Shown here piece by piece: positions 42,084 to 51,834 of a DNA stretch of 64,000 bases (its first letter is position 1; the number at the start of each line of letters is the position of its first letter). Below the pieces are notes generated by a model. It did not search any database. It was given only the letters and a program-made list of their open reading frames with translations, and was not told the origin of the DNA. Where the stretch lies: the NCBI RefSeq assembly GCF_003999975.1, contig NZ_RJAC01000032.1, positions 1 through 64,000 of the forward strand, read 5' to 3'. A program made the translations under genes and the position numbers. Origin of the DNA: Actinoplanes solisilvae. GTDB lineage: Bacteria > Actinomycetota > Actinomycetes > Mycobacteriales > Micromonosporaceae.

Positions 42084-45000
42084 ATGTGGGCGGATGAGGT
42101 CGCGGGCGAGAGTGGTGCCGAGGTCAGGTCGGCGCTGGAGCAGTGGCGCTCGGGGCTGGTCGACCTGACCGGTTCGAACCCTCTGCTCAACTTCGCCCGC
42201 GTGCCCTCGGGGTCGGTCGAGATCATCGGGCCGTCTCCGAAGACGATCATCAAGGTGCTTCAGGAGGGCGGCGGCTACGCCTTCCACGACGACGGGGAGG
42301 CCAACTCCCACGTCCTGCGCACCGAACTGGCCGAGGAGCAGCTCGGGGCCCTGCTGCACCACTTCTGGCGGCGATCGCGCCTCGAGCTGGTCGACCGCGG
42401 GGTCTCGCCCCTCTACCTCGGTCTGGGCATGCTGCACTGGTCGGACGACGACGGGTCTCCGTACGAGAGCCCGATCCTGCTCGTGCCCGTGGACATCGAT
42501 CCGGCCGGCCCTCGGCTGATCGCGCGACCCGAGGACCCGATCGTCAACCCGGCGCTGGTCGTGCGGATGGGCGAGGTCGACATCGAGATTCCCGAGGTCA
42601 ACTCGCTGGCCGAGCTCGACGTGACAGTGCTCTGGGCCAAGGTCGACGTGGCCATCGGGGAGCGGCGCGGCTGGTACGCCGACGAGACCGTGACCCTGAG
42701 CTGTCTCAGCGTGTGCCGCGAGGCCATGTACTACGACCTTTACGAGAACGAGCCGCACATCGTCGAGCATCCGGTCGTGCGCGCGCTGGCCACGCGCGAC
42801 GCCGACCGCACGTTCGCTTTCGAGCCCACCCCGGTCGAGCGGATCGACGTCGTGGCCCCGCCCGAGGACACGCCGCTGATCCTGGACGCCGACGCCACGC
42901 AGCGGGTCGCGATCGCCGCCGCGGTGGCCGGGCGCAGTTTCGTGCTCGACGGGCCGCCCGGCACCGGCAAGTCGCAGACGATCGCGAACATGGTCGGCGG
43001 GCTGCTGCACGCCGGCAAGCGGGTGCTGGTCGTCTCGGAGAAGGCGGCCGCGCTCGACACCGTGCAGCAGCGGCTCACCGAGGCGGGGCTCGGCAACTAC
43101 CTGCTCGCCCTGCACAGCGATCTGGTCGGGCGGCGCGAGGTGGCGGGTCTGCTGGCCGAGTCGCTCGAGACCGATCCGGTGCAGCTCGCGGCGATGGATC
43201 CGATCGACCGGCGGGCGGTCCGGGAGCGGCGCGAGCGCCTGACCGCGTACGCGGAAGCTCTGAATCGGGTGCGGCAACCGCTCGACCGGAGCCTGTTCGA
43301 GGTGCTCGGGCTCTGCGCCCAGCTGCTCGACGTGCCCGCCGCGCCGGTGGCCGACGTCGCGCCGAAGGATCTCACCGGGGACGCCGTTCATCGGCTGCGG
43401 GACGCCGTGACCCGTCTGGGGCGGGTGCGCAGCGAGAGCTACCTGTGGCGCGAGGCGATCGACCGGGAGCCGCTCGACGCCCGGTTGCGGCTGGCCATGA
43501 CCTCGCTCGGCAAGCTGGCCGAGACGGTGATCGCCAACTCGACCCTGGCCGACTCGTTCGACCTGCACGAGCCGTCCGGTGCGGCCAGCCTGGCCGCGCT
43601 CTCGGCGCACGCCGGCAAGCGGCCGCCCAAGGTCGAGGAGGACTGGCTGACGATCGACAGCATCCAGCCGGTGCAGAAGGCGGCCACCGACCTCACCCAT
43701 CACCTGGCCGCCCTGCGCTACGGCGGCATCCCGTGGACCGACCTGCCCTCGGCCGACGAGCTGACCGGCATTCCCGACCTGTCGCACCTCGTACCCGAGG
43801 CCGTCGACCTCAAGCCGTTGAACGCGGCGCAGGCCGATCACCTGGCCAACAAGTTCGCCGAGGAGGCCGACCGCCTCGAGAGCCGTCAGGAGAGCCTCGA
43901 CCGGGTCACCGCCCGGCTGGGCCTGCCCAACGTGGTCACTTTCCCCGACTCGGCCCGCGTCATCACGATCGCCGACCTGATCAACCGCGAGCACAAGCCC
44001 GAGCCGGCCTGGTTCGAGACCGGTGGCATGCCGGCCGCCCACGCCGCCGTCCGCGCCCTGCGTCTGGCCATTGAGCGCGTACGGGAGACCGAGTCGCACG
44101 CCCGCCGCCACTTCGACGAGGCCGTGCTCGAGGAGCCGATCACCGAGATGGCCGACCGGCTGTCCCGTCAGCGGGGCCCGCGCAAGCTGCTGCGGCCCTA
44201 CCGGCGGGACAAGCGGGCGGCGGCCGAGGCGGCGCTGCCCGACGTCAAGCCGGCCGAGGCGATCGCCAACGTCGAGGACGCGGCCGCCTGGAAGCAGGCC
44301 CTGCAGGACCTGGCCGAGGCCGAGGCCGAGCACGCCGAGCTGCTCGGACGGCACTGGCAGGGCGTCGACACCGACTTCCACGCCGTGCAGGAGGCGTTGC
44401 ACACCGCGGACGAGGTGATCCGCGAGGTGCCGGCCGAGGCGCTGCCCGCGGTCACCGTGCACGTCTGCGCGCCCCGGCCCAACGGCGCGCTGCTGCGCAT
44501 CGTCGGCGAGGCCCGCGACGAGTTCACCCGATTCCGGACGACGCTGCGGCCGTCACCCGCCCGCGCGCCCCGGCCCGAGCTGGGGGAGGGCGCGATCGCC
44601 GACGCCGTCACCTGGCTGCGCGCCCACATCGCGCCGTTGCAGAGCGCGGCCGAGATGATCCGCTCCTACAGCGGGCCGACCGGCCGGGACCTCAACCTGG
44701 CCGAGACCAAGGAGATCGCCGAGCAGCGTAAGGCGGCGACCGACGCCGAGGCGGCCATCTGGGCCGACGCCGCCGCGCACGCCGCGGTGCTCGGTTCGGT
44801 CTACCGCGGCGCGAAAACCGACGACGAGACGATGAACGAGGTCGTCGCGTGGACGGTGCAGGCCCGTCGGCTGATGACCGGCGAGGACGCGGCGATGACC
44901 CGCGAGCAGGCCCACGCGCTGATGACGGCCCACCCGACCGAGGGGCTCTCCGAGGCGGTGGCCGACTGGGAGTCGGCCCGCGGCCAGGTGCTCGGCGCGT

Positions 45001-46856
45001 TCAGCCCGGCGCGGCACCCCGAGCTGATCGAGCGGCTCGGCGACTACGACAACGCCCGCGACGTGCTCGTCGAGCTGCTGCACGACCCCGAGGGGCAGCA
45101 GGAGTGGTTCCGGCACGAGGACGCCCGCTCGGTGCTGGTCGAGCACGGCCTGGCCGAGGCGCTCGAGTTCTGCGCCGACGAGGAGATTCCGGTCGAGCAG
45201 GTGTGGCCGGTGCTGGAACGAGCCCTGCTGCGCGGCTGGGCCGACGTGATCATCCGCGACGACCCGGGCCTGGAACCCGTCTCGGCCGAGGACCGCACCC
45301 ACCTGGTCGACGTCTACCGGCTGCTCGACCACGAGCTGACCAGCGCGGCGCTGGCCGACATCGTATACGCCGTCGAGGCACGGCGGCCCTCGGCCTCGGC
45401 CGGCGGCGAGCCCGGCGTGATCCGGCGCGAGGGCAACAAGCAGTCCGGTCACCTGCCGGTGCAGGAGCTGCTGGCCCAGGCCCGGCACGCGGCCCAGGGT
45501 CTCAAGCCGTGTCTGCTGATGTCGCCGCTCGCGGTGAGCCGCTACCTGCCGCCCGAGATGGAGTTCGACACCGTCATCATCGACGAGGCGTCCCAGGTGA
45601 CGACGGCCGACGCGATCAACTGCATCTATCGCGGCGAGGCCCTGGTCGTCTCGGGCGACGACCGCCAGCTCCCGCCGACCAGCTTCTACGACCGGGTCGA
45701 GGACGACGTCGCCGACTTCCCGTCCATTCTCGACCTGGCCCGCGAGACGTTCCCGACCCTGCACCTGGGCTGGCACCACCGCAGCCGGCACGAGGCGCTG
45801 TTCGCCTTCGCCAACCTGGCCTACTACCACGGCCGGCTGGTCGGGCTGACCCGTTGCTATCCGCAGGAACCCGACCACGGCGTCGAGCTGTTCGCCGTCG
45901 AGGGCGTCTACCGGCGGCAGACCACCTCGGACAATCCGATCGAGGCGGACGCGGTCGCCGAACGGGTGCTGCACCACTACGCGAGCCGTCCGGGCCAGAC
46001 GCTGGGGGTGGTCACGCTGTCGGTGGCCCAGGCCGACGCGGTCGACGAGGCCGTACGCCGGGCCATCGCCGAACGCCCCGACCTCGAGCACCACCTCGAC
46101 GACGAGAACCGGCTCACCGGCTTCTTCTGCAAGAGCCTCGAGGCCGTGCAGGGCGACGCCCGCGACGTGATCATCCTGTCGATCGGCTACGGCTACGACG
46201 AGAACGACAAGATCAGTACGAATTTCGGCTCGCTCAACCGGCCCGGAGGCTGGCGCCGCCTCAACGTCGCCATCACCCGCGCGACCCGCCGCGTCGAGGT
46301 GGTCTCGTCCATCCGCGCCGGCGACGTGCCCGACATGGGCAACGAGAGCGTCCGTCACCTCAAGGCCTACCTCGAGTACGCCGAGAGGGCCGCGGCCACC
46401 CTGGGCCGGCGGGCCGACGACCACGAAGGGGCCACGCCCTTCGAGGAGGCAGTGGTCACCGCCCTGGAGTCGTGGGGTCATCGCGTACGGCGCCGGGTCG
46501 GCGCGGCCGGGCACAACATCGACCTGGCCGTGCTGCACCCCGACCAGGACGACGACGTGTTCGCCATCGGCATCGAGTTCGACGGGCCGGCGTACCAGTC
46601 GATCCCGTCGACCCGCGACCGCGACCGGCTGCGCGACGAGGAGCTGCGCTCGCTGGGCTGGCACATGTACCGGGTGTGGTCGGTGGCCTGGTACCAGAAC
46701 CCGGCCGAGGAGCAGAACCGGCTGCGCGCCGCGATCGACCGGGCGCTGGCCGACCCGGTCGGTGTCGACCAGCTCGCCGTGCCGGAGTGGCCGCCCTACC
46801 GCGCGATCTCAGGGGAGCTGCTGCCCCCGGAGACGAGCCAGGCCCCGAACAGCTGA
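42084..46856 (+). CDS. DUF4011 - SF1 helicase - REase (MTES_1575/Vsr-like) fusion
   Basis: 1590 residues. N-terminal DUF4011 hallmark LVDLTGSNPLLNF (about 26-38). Helicase Walker A GPPGTGKSQTIAN (about 291) and Walker B VIIDEASQV (about 1164), with a large Ala/Glu/Arg-rich helical insertion between, then SF1 motifs near LHLGWHHRSRHEALF and LNVAITRATRRVEVV. The C-terminal nuclease-like domain (about 1450-1560) has NIDLAV, GIEFDG and RDRDRLRDEELRSLGW. The order matches the DUF4011-helicase-Vsr (Hhe) type reported as an anti-phage protein. It is monocistronic with a terminator following. ATG 42084 is chosen on family N-terminus; the RBS is weak. Confidence 0.87.
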   Translation: MWADEVAGESGAEVRSALEQWRSGLVDLTGSNPLLNFARVPSGSVEIIGPSPKTIIKVLQEGGGYAFHDDGEANSHVLRTELAEEQLGALLHHFWRRSRLELVDRGVSPLYLGLGMLHWSDDDGSPYESPILLVPVDIDPAGPRLIARPEDPIVNPALVVRMGEVDIEIPEVNSLAELDVTVLWAKVDVAIGERRGWYADETVTLSCLSVCREAMYYDLYENEPHIVEHPVVRALATRDADRTFAFEPTPVERIDVVAPPEDTPLILDADATQRVAIAAAVAGRSFVLDGPPGTGKSQTIANMVGGLLHAGKRVLVVSEKAAALDTVQQRLTEAGLGNYLLALHSDLVGRREVAGLLAESLETDPVQLAAMDPIDRRAVRERRERLTAYAEALNRVRQPLDRSLFEVLGLCAQLLDVPAAPVADVAPKDLTGDAVHRLRDAVTRLGRVRSESYLWREAIDREPLDARLRLAMTSLGKLAETVIANSTLADSFDLHEPSGAASLAALSAHAGKRPPKVEEDWLTIDSIQPVQKAATDLTHHLAALRYGGIPWTDLPSADELTGIPDLSHLVPEAVDLKPLNAAQADHLANKFAEEADRLESRQESLDRVTARLGLPNVVTFPDSARVITIADLINREHKPEPAWFETGGMPAAHAAVRALRLAIERVRETESHARRHFDEAVLEEPITEMADRLSRQRGPRKLLRPYRRDKRAAAEAALPDVKPAEAIANVEDAAAWKQALQDLAEAEAEHAELLGRHWQGVDTDFHAVQEALHTADEVIREVPAEALPAVTVHVCAPRPNGALLRIVGEARDEFTRFRTTLRPSPARAPRPELGEGAIADAVTWLRAHIAPLQSAAEMIRSYSGPTGRDLNLAETKEIAEQRKAATDAEAAIWADAAAHAAVLGSVYRGAKTDDETMNEVVAWTVQARRLMTGEDAAMTREQAHALMTAHPTEGLSEAVADWESARGQVLGAFSPARHPELIERLGDYDNARDVLVELLHDPEGQQEWFRHEDARSVLVEHGLAEALEFCADEEIPVEQVWPVLERALLRGWADVIIRDDPGLEPVSAEDRTHLVDVYRLLDHELTSAALADIVYAVEARRPSASAGGEPGVIRREGNKQSGHLPVQELLAQARHAAQGLKPCLLMSPLAVSRYLPPEMEFDTVIIDEASQVTTADAINCIYRGEALVVSGDDRQLPPTSFYDRVEDDVADFPSILDLARETFPTLHLGWHHRSRHEALFAFANLAYYHGRLVGLTRCYPQEPDHGVELFAVEGVYRRQTTSDNPIEADAVAERVLHHYASRPGQTLGVVTLSVAQADAVDEAVRRAIAERPDLEHHLDDENRLTGFFCKSLEAVQGDARDVIILSIGYGYDENDKISTNFGSLNRPGGWRRLNVAITRATRRVEVVSSIRAGDVPDMGNESVRHLKAYLEYAERAAATLGRRADDHEGATPFEEAVVTALESWGHRVRRRVGAAGHNIDLAVLHPDQDDDVFAIGIEFDGPAYQSIPSTRDRDRLRDEELRSLGWHMYRVWSVAWYQNPAEEQNRLRAAIDRALADPVGVDQLAVPEWPPYRAISGELLPPETSQAPNS

Positions 46857-46886
46857 TCCGAGCGAGCGACGCCCCGGACCGCTGAA

Positions 46887-46914
46887 AGCCGGGGCGACGT
46901 GGATCGCCCCGGCT
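46887..46914. terminator. Terminator between helicase and ndh
   Basis: Perfect 11-bp stem AGCCGGGGCGA / TCGCCCCGGCT, 6-nt loop, between convergent genes. No long U-tract. Confidence 0.7.
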
Positions 46915-46930
46915 GCTCAGTCCCTGCGGG

Positions 46931-48352
46931 TTACTTGCCGACGGCCGCCTTCGCCTTCTCGGCCGGGTGCTTCTCGACCGGGACCGGCGCTGCCTTGAGC
47001 GCGTCGGCCTCCTCGGCGGCCCGTACGAACTGGTAGGGGTCGCCGTAGTTCTTCATCGCGCGGCGGGCGAAGGCCTGCTGCTCGGTGGCCACCCGCTCGG
47101 AGCGGCCGCGCCCGACGAAGCTGACCGCCCAGTGCAGCACCGTGGTGAACCTGTTCTTGAAGCCGACCAGATAGAACACGTGCACCGCGAGCCAGATCAT
47201 CCAGGCGATGAAACCGGCCAGGCGCAGCTTGCCGATGCTGGCCACCGCGGAGAACCGCGAGATCGTGGCCATGCTGCCCTTGTCGAAATACTTGAACGGC
47301 TTGCGTTCCGGCTTGTTGCGCAGCCGGCGCTTGATGACGTCGGCCGCGTAGGTGCCACCCTGGATGGCCACCTGGGCGACCCCGGGCAGCGGCGCCCCGT
47401 CGGGTCCCTTGAGGTGCATCATGTCGCCCAGCACGAAGATCTCGGGGTGCCCCGGGACGGTCAGGTCGGGGTTGACCATGACGCGCCCGGCCCGGTCGGT
47501 CTCGGCCCCGGCCGACTCGGCGAGCTGCCGGGCCAGCGGCGGCGCGGACACGCCGGCCGCCCACACCTTCGTCATCGACGGGATGCGCTGGTGGCCGCGC
47601 TCCGACTCGACCTCGATGCCGGTCAGGTCGACGCCGACCACCTTGGTGTTCAGCTCGACCTCGACGCCCATCAGGTGCAGCTGGCGCAGCGCCCGGGTCG
47701 AGAGGTGGTCGCCGAAGGTGTTGAGGACGGCCCCGACCGCGTCGACCAGGATGATGCGGGCCTTGCGCGGGTCGATGTGCTTGTACTGCCCGACCAGGTT
47801 GCGGTGGGCGAGCTCGGCGATCTGACCGGCCATCTCGACACCGGTCGGCCCGGCCCCGACGACCACGAAGGTCAGCCAGCGTTCCTGAGCCTCGGGATCG
47901 GTCTGCAGGTCGGCGATCTCGAACGCGCCGAAGATCTTGGCCCGCAGTTCAAGAGCGTCGTCGATGCTCTTCATGCCGGGCGCGTAGTCGTTGAAGTGAT
48001 CGTTGCCGAAGTACGACTGGGAGGCGCCGGCCGCCACGATGAGCGTGTCGTATTCGACGGTGTAGTCGATGCCCGGCCCGGACACAGAGATGATCTTGTT
48101 TTCGGTGTCGACGTGCTGCGCCCAGCCGAGCTTGACGTCGACGTTGTCCTGTTTCTTGAGGACCTCGCGGATCGGCGGGGCGATCTCGCCCTCCGAGAGC
48201 ACGCCGGTCGCCACCTGGTAGAGCAGGGGCTGGAACAGGTGGTACGCCGTTCCGTTGATGAGCGTGACGTCGACCGGCGCGTGACGCAGCGCCCTGATCG
48301 CGAACAGCCCCCCGAAGCCGGCGCCGATGACTGCCACCCGATGCCGTTGCAT
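46931..48352 (-). CDS. ndh: Type II NADH dehydrogenase (NDH-2)
   Basis: 473 residues. FAD Rossmann loop VAVIGAGFGGLFA at the start, a second dinucleotide loop VVVGAGPTGVEMAGQIAEL near residue 168, the quinone/FAD-side AAGVSAPPLA, and FVLGDMMHL near 300. A C-terminal amphipathic/hydrophobic segment (IAWMIWLAVHVFYLVGF) anchors it to the membrane. It passes electrons from NADH to quinone without pumping protons. ATG 48352 has an AGGGAG RBS. It is a solitary gene. Confidence 0.93.
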   Translation of the reverse strand: MQRHRVAVIGAGFGGLFAIRALRHAPVDVTLINGTAYHLFQPLLYQVATGVLSEGEIAPPIREVLKKQDNVDVKLGWAQHVDTENKIISVSGPGIDYTVEYDTLIVAAGASQSYFGNDHFNDYAPGMKSIDDALELRAKIFGAFEIADLQTDPEAQERWLTFVVVGAGPTGVEMAGQIAELAHRNLVGQYKHIDPRKARIILVDAVGAVLNTFGDHLSTRALRQLHLMGVEVELNTKVVGVDLTGIEVESERGHQRIPSMTKVWAAGVSAPPLARQLAESAGAETDRAGRVMVNPDLTVPGHPEIFVLGDMMHLKGPDGAPLPGVAQVAIQGGTYAADVIKRRLRNKPERKPFKYFDKGSMATISRFSAVASIGKLRLAGFIAWMIWLAVHVFYLVGFKNRFTTVLHWAVSFVGRGRSERVATEQQAFARRAMKNYGDPYQFVRAAEEADALKAAPVPVEKHPAEKAKAAVGK

Positions 48353-48646
48353 TACCACTCCCTCGGTGCTCGGTTACCCACTAGTAGAGCACCCTGACCA
48401 GGCAGAATATGCCGTGAGTATCAACACTGTGGAGCCCCGCGCGACCCTGCGCAGGGCACTTGACCAGGGTTTCTTTGCCCCGCCCGGCACGAAGGGAAAC
48501 CGGATAGGGCCATCATGCCCCACGGCCAGGCGTTACCGTCAGGGATCGGCGGGGCCCGCGACCTCGGCGTTACAGCGCCCGCGGCACCCCGATCGGCAAC
48601 CTGACCAGCGCGACGGTCGGCCGATCGGGGCATGGCCGTCCGCCGG
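48353..48646. other. Intergenic region between ndh and the galactan operon
   Basis: About 294 bases. It should contain the ndh promoter and the end of the galactan operon transcript. I found no gene, no clear terminator hairpin and no operator. Confidence 0.45.
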
Positions 48647-49744
48647 TCAGGCGGTCCAGCGGATGTGCGGGTTCACCCGGCCGCCCCAGTCGAAGACGGC
48701 CATGTTGTCCCAGCCGTCGCCGGTGCCGTTGATGTCGGCCGGGTCCCAGCCGTTGCCTCGGATGGCGTACCAGGTGGGCTCCCAGTAGAAGACACCGACC
48801 GCGCCGGCGTTGCGGGCCGTGTTCTGCACCCAGGTGAACTGTTGCGCCTGGCCGGCCCAGGTGGCGGGGATGTTGTCGCACAGGACGGTGCCGGGGATGG
48901 AGTTCGGTTCGTCGTCGGCGTCGGCCGTGGTGAACTGGTACGCCGTCTCGGCGATGACGACCGGCTTGCCGTACCGGGAGCGGACGTCGGTGATGACGTT
49001 GTAGAGGTTGGCCAGCGTGCCGTGCCACATGCAGTAGTACGACAGCGCGGTCACGTCCCACGCGACACCCTGGTCACGGATGCCGTCGTAGAACCAGCGG
49101 GCGTTGGCCATGCTGTCGGCGTCGGCTACGTGGATCCACACCTGGGTCGCGCTGTTGCAGGCCTTCACCGCGCGGTGACCCTGCTTGAGCAGCGAGGCCA
49201 GCGGCGCGAAGTCGTTGTTCACGACCTGTCCACGAGGCCACAGCATGCCGACGTTGATCTCGTTGCCGATCTGGATGCTGTCCGGTGTCGCGCCCTGCGC
49301 CTTCAGGGCAGAGCAGACGTCGTATGTGTGGTTGTAGACATCGGTCTGAAGCTGAGCGAGCGAATGCGACGCCCAGGCCGCGGGCGGGAACTGCTTGCCC
49401 GGGTCGGCCCACGTGTCGGAGTAGTGGAAGTCGATCAGCAGCTTGAGGCCCTTGGCTTTGATCGCGCGGGCCTGCTGGAGCACTTTGGCCTTGTTGTTGT
49501 AGCCGCTGGCCGGGTTGTTCCACACGCGCAGGCGAGCGTAGTTGACGCCGGCCGACTTCAGGATGTCGTACGGGTCGGCGGCCGAGCCGGAGGCGTTGTA
49601 GTACTTGCCTCCGAGGTCGAGCGTGCGCTGCAGCGACGAGACGTCGGCGCCGCGCATGGACAGCGTGTTGGCGGCGTGGGCGGGGGTGGTCAGGGCAGCG
49701 GTCAGGACGGCGACGACCACCGCGGCGGGCAGGGACCGTTTCAT
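48647..49744 (-). CDS. Secreted arabinogalactan endo-beta-1,4-galactanase (GH53)
   Basis: 365 residues. Signal peptide MKRSLPAAVVVAVLTAALTT..AHA (cleavage near residue 24). GH53 features are MRGADVSS at the start of the domain, VNYARLRVWNNP, FHYSDTWADPGKQ, the acid/base Glu in QIGNEINVGMLWP, and the nucleophile Glu in VVIAETAYQF. It cuts beta-1,4-galactan of pectin side chains into galacto-oligosaccharides outside the cell. The ATG has AAGGAG 7 nt upstream. It is the last gene of a leftward operon with ABC importer and LacI regulator. Confidence 0.92.
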   Translation of the reverse strand: MKRSLPAAVVVAVLTAALTTPAHAANTLSMRGADVSSLQRTLDLGGKYYNASGSAADPYDILKSAGVNYARLRVWNNPASGYNNKAKVLQQARAIKAKGLKLLIDFHYSDTWADPGKQFPPAAWASHSLAQLQTDVYNHTYDVCSALKAQGATPDSIQIGNEINVGMLWPRGQVVNNDFAPLASLLKQGHRAVKACNSATQVWIHVADADSMANARWFYDGIRDQGVAWDVTALSYYCMWHGTLANLYNVITDVRSRYGKPVVIAETAYQFTTADADDEPNSIPGTVLCDNIPATWAGQAQQFTWVQNTARNAGAVGVFYWEPTWYAIRGNGWDPADINGTGDGWDNMAVFDWGGRVNPHIRWTA

Positions 49745-49827
49745 GTATCGCTCCTTCACGGACGAAGGGGGTACCGGCGCCGGTGGCGACGCCGGATTGG
49801 TGCCGTGGAGCGGAAGAGAGGAGCGGG

Positions 49828-50874
49828 TCAGGCGGGGGAGGAGCCGCGCACGACGAGAGCCATCGGGACCGTGATGGACAGGGGAGTGCGACCGGCGATC
49901 AGCTCGGTGAGGAGGCGGACCATCTCTTCGCCGATGCGGTCGAGGGGGTTGCGGATGGTGGTCAGCGGCGGTTCGGTGGTGGCGGCCAGGCCCGAGTCGT
50001 CGGCGCCGACCACGCGCACGTCGCCCGGCACGTCGCGGCCCGCCTCGCGCAGCACGCGCAACGCCCCGTCGGCCATCGCGTCGGAGGCGGCGAAAACCGC
50101 GTCGAGGTCGGGTGCCTGGTCCAGGAGAGTGCGCATCGCCGCCGCTCCCGACGCCCGGCTCCAGTCGCCGTTCACGATCAGCGCGGGTTCGATCGTGCGG
50201 CCGTGGGCGATCAGCGCGTCGTGGTAGCCCTGGAGCCGCTCGACGCCGCCGACCATGTCCTGCGGGCCGGCGATCGTCGCGATCCGGGTGCAGCCGGCCT
50301 CGATGAGATGTTCGACCGCCGCGCGGCCGCCGTTGCGATCGTCGGCCATGACCGAGCTGATGAGCTGTTCGAACCCGAGCACCCGCCCGCACGCCACGAT
50401 CGGCACCTCGGCCTTGACGAGCTGGCTGAGCAGCGGGTCGCCGAAGTGCGGCGAGACCAGCAGCACCCCGTCGACGTGGCCGCCGGACAGGTAGGCGATG
50501 GTGCGGCTGCGCTCCTCGGGGGTCGACGCGATCATCAGGATCAGGGTCAGCTCGCGGTCGGAGAGGGCCTGGGCGAAGCCGCGCAGCAGCACCGAGAAGT
50601 TCGGGTCCTCGAAGAGCAGGTGCTGCGGCTCGGTGAGCAGCACGGCGATCGACCCGGAACGGCCGGTGGCGAGCGACCGGGCGTGCGGGTTGGCCGTGTA
50701 ACCCGTACGGGAGATGGCTTCTCGCACTGACCGGACGGCTTCGGGGCTCACCCATTCGCGACCGTTGAGGACGCGGGAGACGGTGGCGTAGGAGACCCCG
50801 GCCTCGCGCGCGACGTCGCGAATAGTGGGCCGCTTACGCCCAGGTGAAGGCACGATTGGCAGCATAGTCGTCAC
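49828..50874 (-). CDS. LacI-family transcriptional regulator (galactan locus)
   Basis: 348 residues. HTH: RPTIRDVAREAG and YATVSRVLNG, then a sugar-sensing domain with VVGADDSGLAATTEPPL and C-terminal ALVVRGSS. GTG 50874 is chosen because GGAGG is 6 nt upstream; the ATG at 50865 has none. It is encoded between the importer permease and GH53, in the same direction. It probably binds the twin palindromes at 54103 and 54161. Confidence 0.9.
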   Translation of the reverse strand: MTTMLPIVPSPGRKRPTIRDVAREAGVSYATVSRVLNGREWVSPEAVRSVREAISRTGYTANPHARSLATGRSGSIAVLLTEPQHLLFEDPNFSVLLRGFAQALSDRELTLILMIASTPEERSRTIAYLSGGHVDGVLLVSPHFGDPLLSQLVKAEVPIVACGRVLGFEQLISSVMADDRNGGRAAVEHLIEAGCTRIATIAGPQDMVGGVERLQGYHDALIAHGRTIEPALIVNGDWSRASGAAAMRTLLDQAPDLDAVFAASDAMADGALRVLREAGRDVPGDVRVVGADDSGLAATTEPPLTTIRNPLDRIGEEMVRLLTELIAGRTPLSITVPMALVVRGSSPA

Positions 50875-50938
50875 GCTGAGCCTCCAGCGGCATGCCCTCC
50901 TGGCCCTACGACCGCTTCGCTCACTCCGGTGCAGTCGC

Positions 50939-51832
50939 TCATGCCTTCACCGCTCCCGCGCCGAGGTCCACCCGCCAATAGCGTTGCAGCGTGAGGAACA
51001 GGACCACGAGCGGCACGATGGACAGCAGCGCCCCCGTCACGACCGACGTGTACATGGCCGGTTGCGTCGCGCCCTGGTTCAGCAGGCCGCTCAGCCCGAC
51101 GGTCACGGGGAAGAGCCTGTCGTCGCCGAGCATGATGAACGGCAGCATGTAGTTGTTCCAGATGGCCACGAACTGGAACAGGAACACGGTGACGAGCCCC
51201 GAGCGCATCATCGGCAGCGCCACCCGCACGAACGCGCGCCAATCACCGGCGCCGTCCATGCGGGCCGCCTCCAGCACCTCGTTCGGCACCGTCGCCGCCG
51301 CGAAGATCCGGCACAGATAGATCCCGTACGGGCTGATCATGCTGGGCAGGAGCACCGACCAGTAGGTGTTCGTCATCCCGACCTTGGCCAGCAGCAGGTA
51401 TTGCGGCACGGCCAGGATCACCGACGGCACGAGCACCCCGGCCAGTACGAGGTTGAAGGCCAGCGCCTTGCCCCGGAAGTCGTACTTGGCCAGCGCGAAA
51501 CCCGCCATCGCCGACACCAGCGTCGAGGCGGCCGCGCCCACCCCGGCGAAGATGCCCGAGTTGACCATCCAGCGCCAGTAGAGGCCGTCGCGATAGTCGC
51601 TGAGGAACGCGATGTTGTCGAACAGGTGCACGCTCGGCGTGAACGTGAACGTGTTGAACAGCTCGCTCGCGCTCTTGGTCGACGCGATCACGACCCAGAG
51701 AACCGGCAGCAGACAGTACGCCGCTCCGAGCAGCAGAAGCACGGTCGCGGTGGGGCTGGTGCGGCGTCGCGGCCGTTCGCGCTCGGCCGGTGCCGCTGGT
51801 GGTGCGGCGACGGGAACGGTGGTGACGGCCAT
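50939..51832 (-). CDS. ABC sugar importer permease, MalG type
   Basis: 297 residues, six TM segments; EAA loop VLEAARMDGAGDWRAFVRVALPMM. Its start lies 2 nt after the stop of the MalF-type gene. Forms the galacto-oligosaccharide channel together with it. The C-terminus ends in DLGAGAVKA. Confidence 0.92.
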   Translation of the reverse strand: MAVTTVPVAAPPAAPAERERPRRRTSPTATVLLLLGAAYCLLPVLWVVIASTKSASELFNTFTFTPSVHLFDNIAFLSDYRDGLYWRWMVNSGIFAGVGAAASTLVSAMAGFALAKYDFRGKALAFNLVLAGVLVPSVILAVPQYLLLAKVGMTNTYWSVLLPSMISPYGIYLCRIFAAATVPNEVLEAARMDGAGDWRAFVRVALPMMRSGLVTVFLFQFVAIWNNYMLPFIMLGDDRLFPVTVGLSGLLNQGATQPAMYTSVVTGALLSIVPLVVLFLTLQRYWRVDLGAGAVKA

Positions 51833-51834
51833 GA

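Noticed and set aside
44553..46664. 703-residue minus-strand ORF opposite the helicase
   Set aside because: Shadow frame with Val/Gly/Asp/His repetition. The plus strand carries complete helicase motifs.
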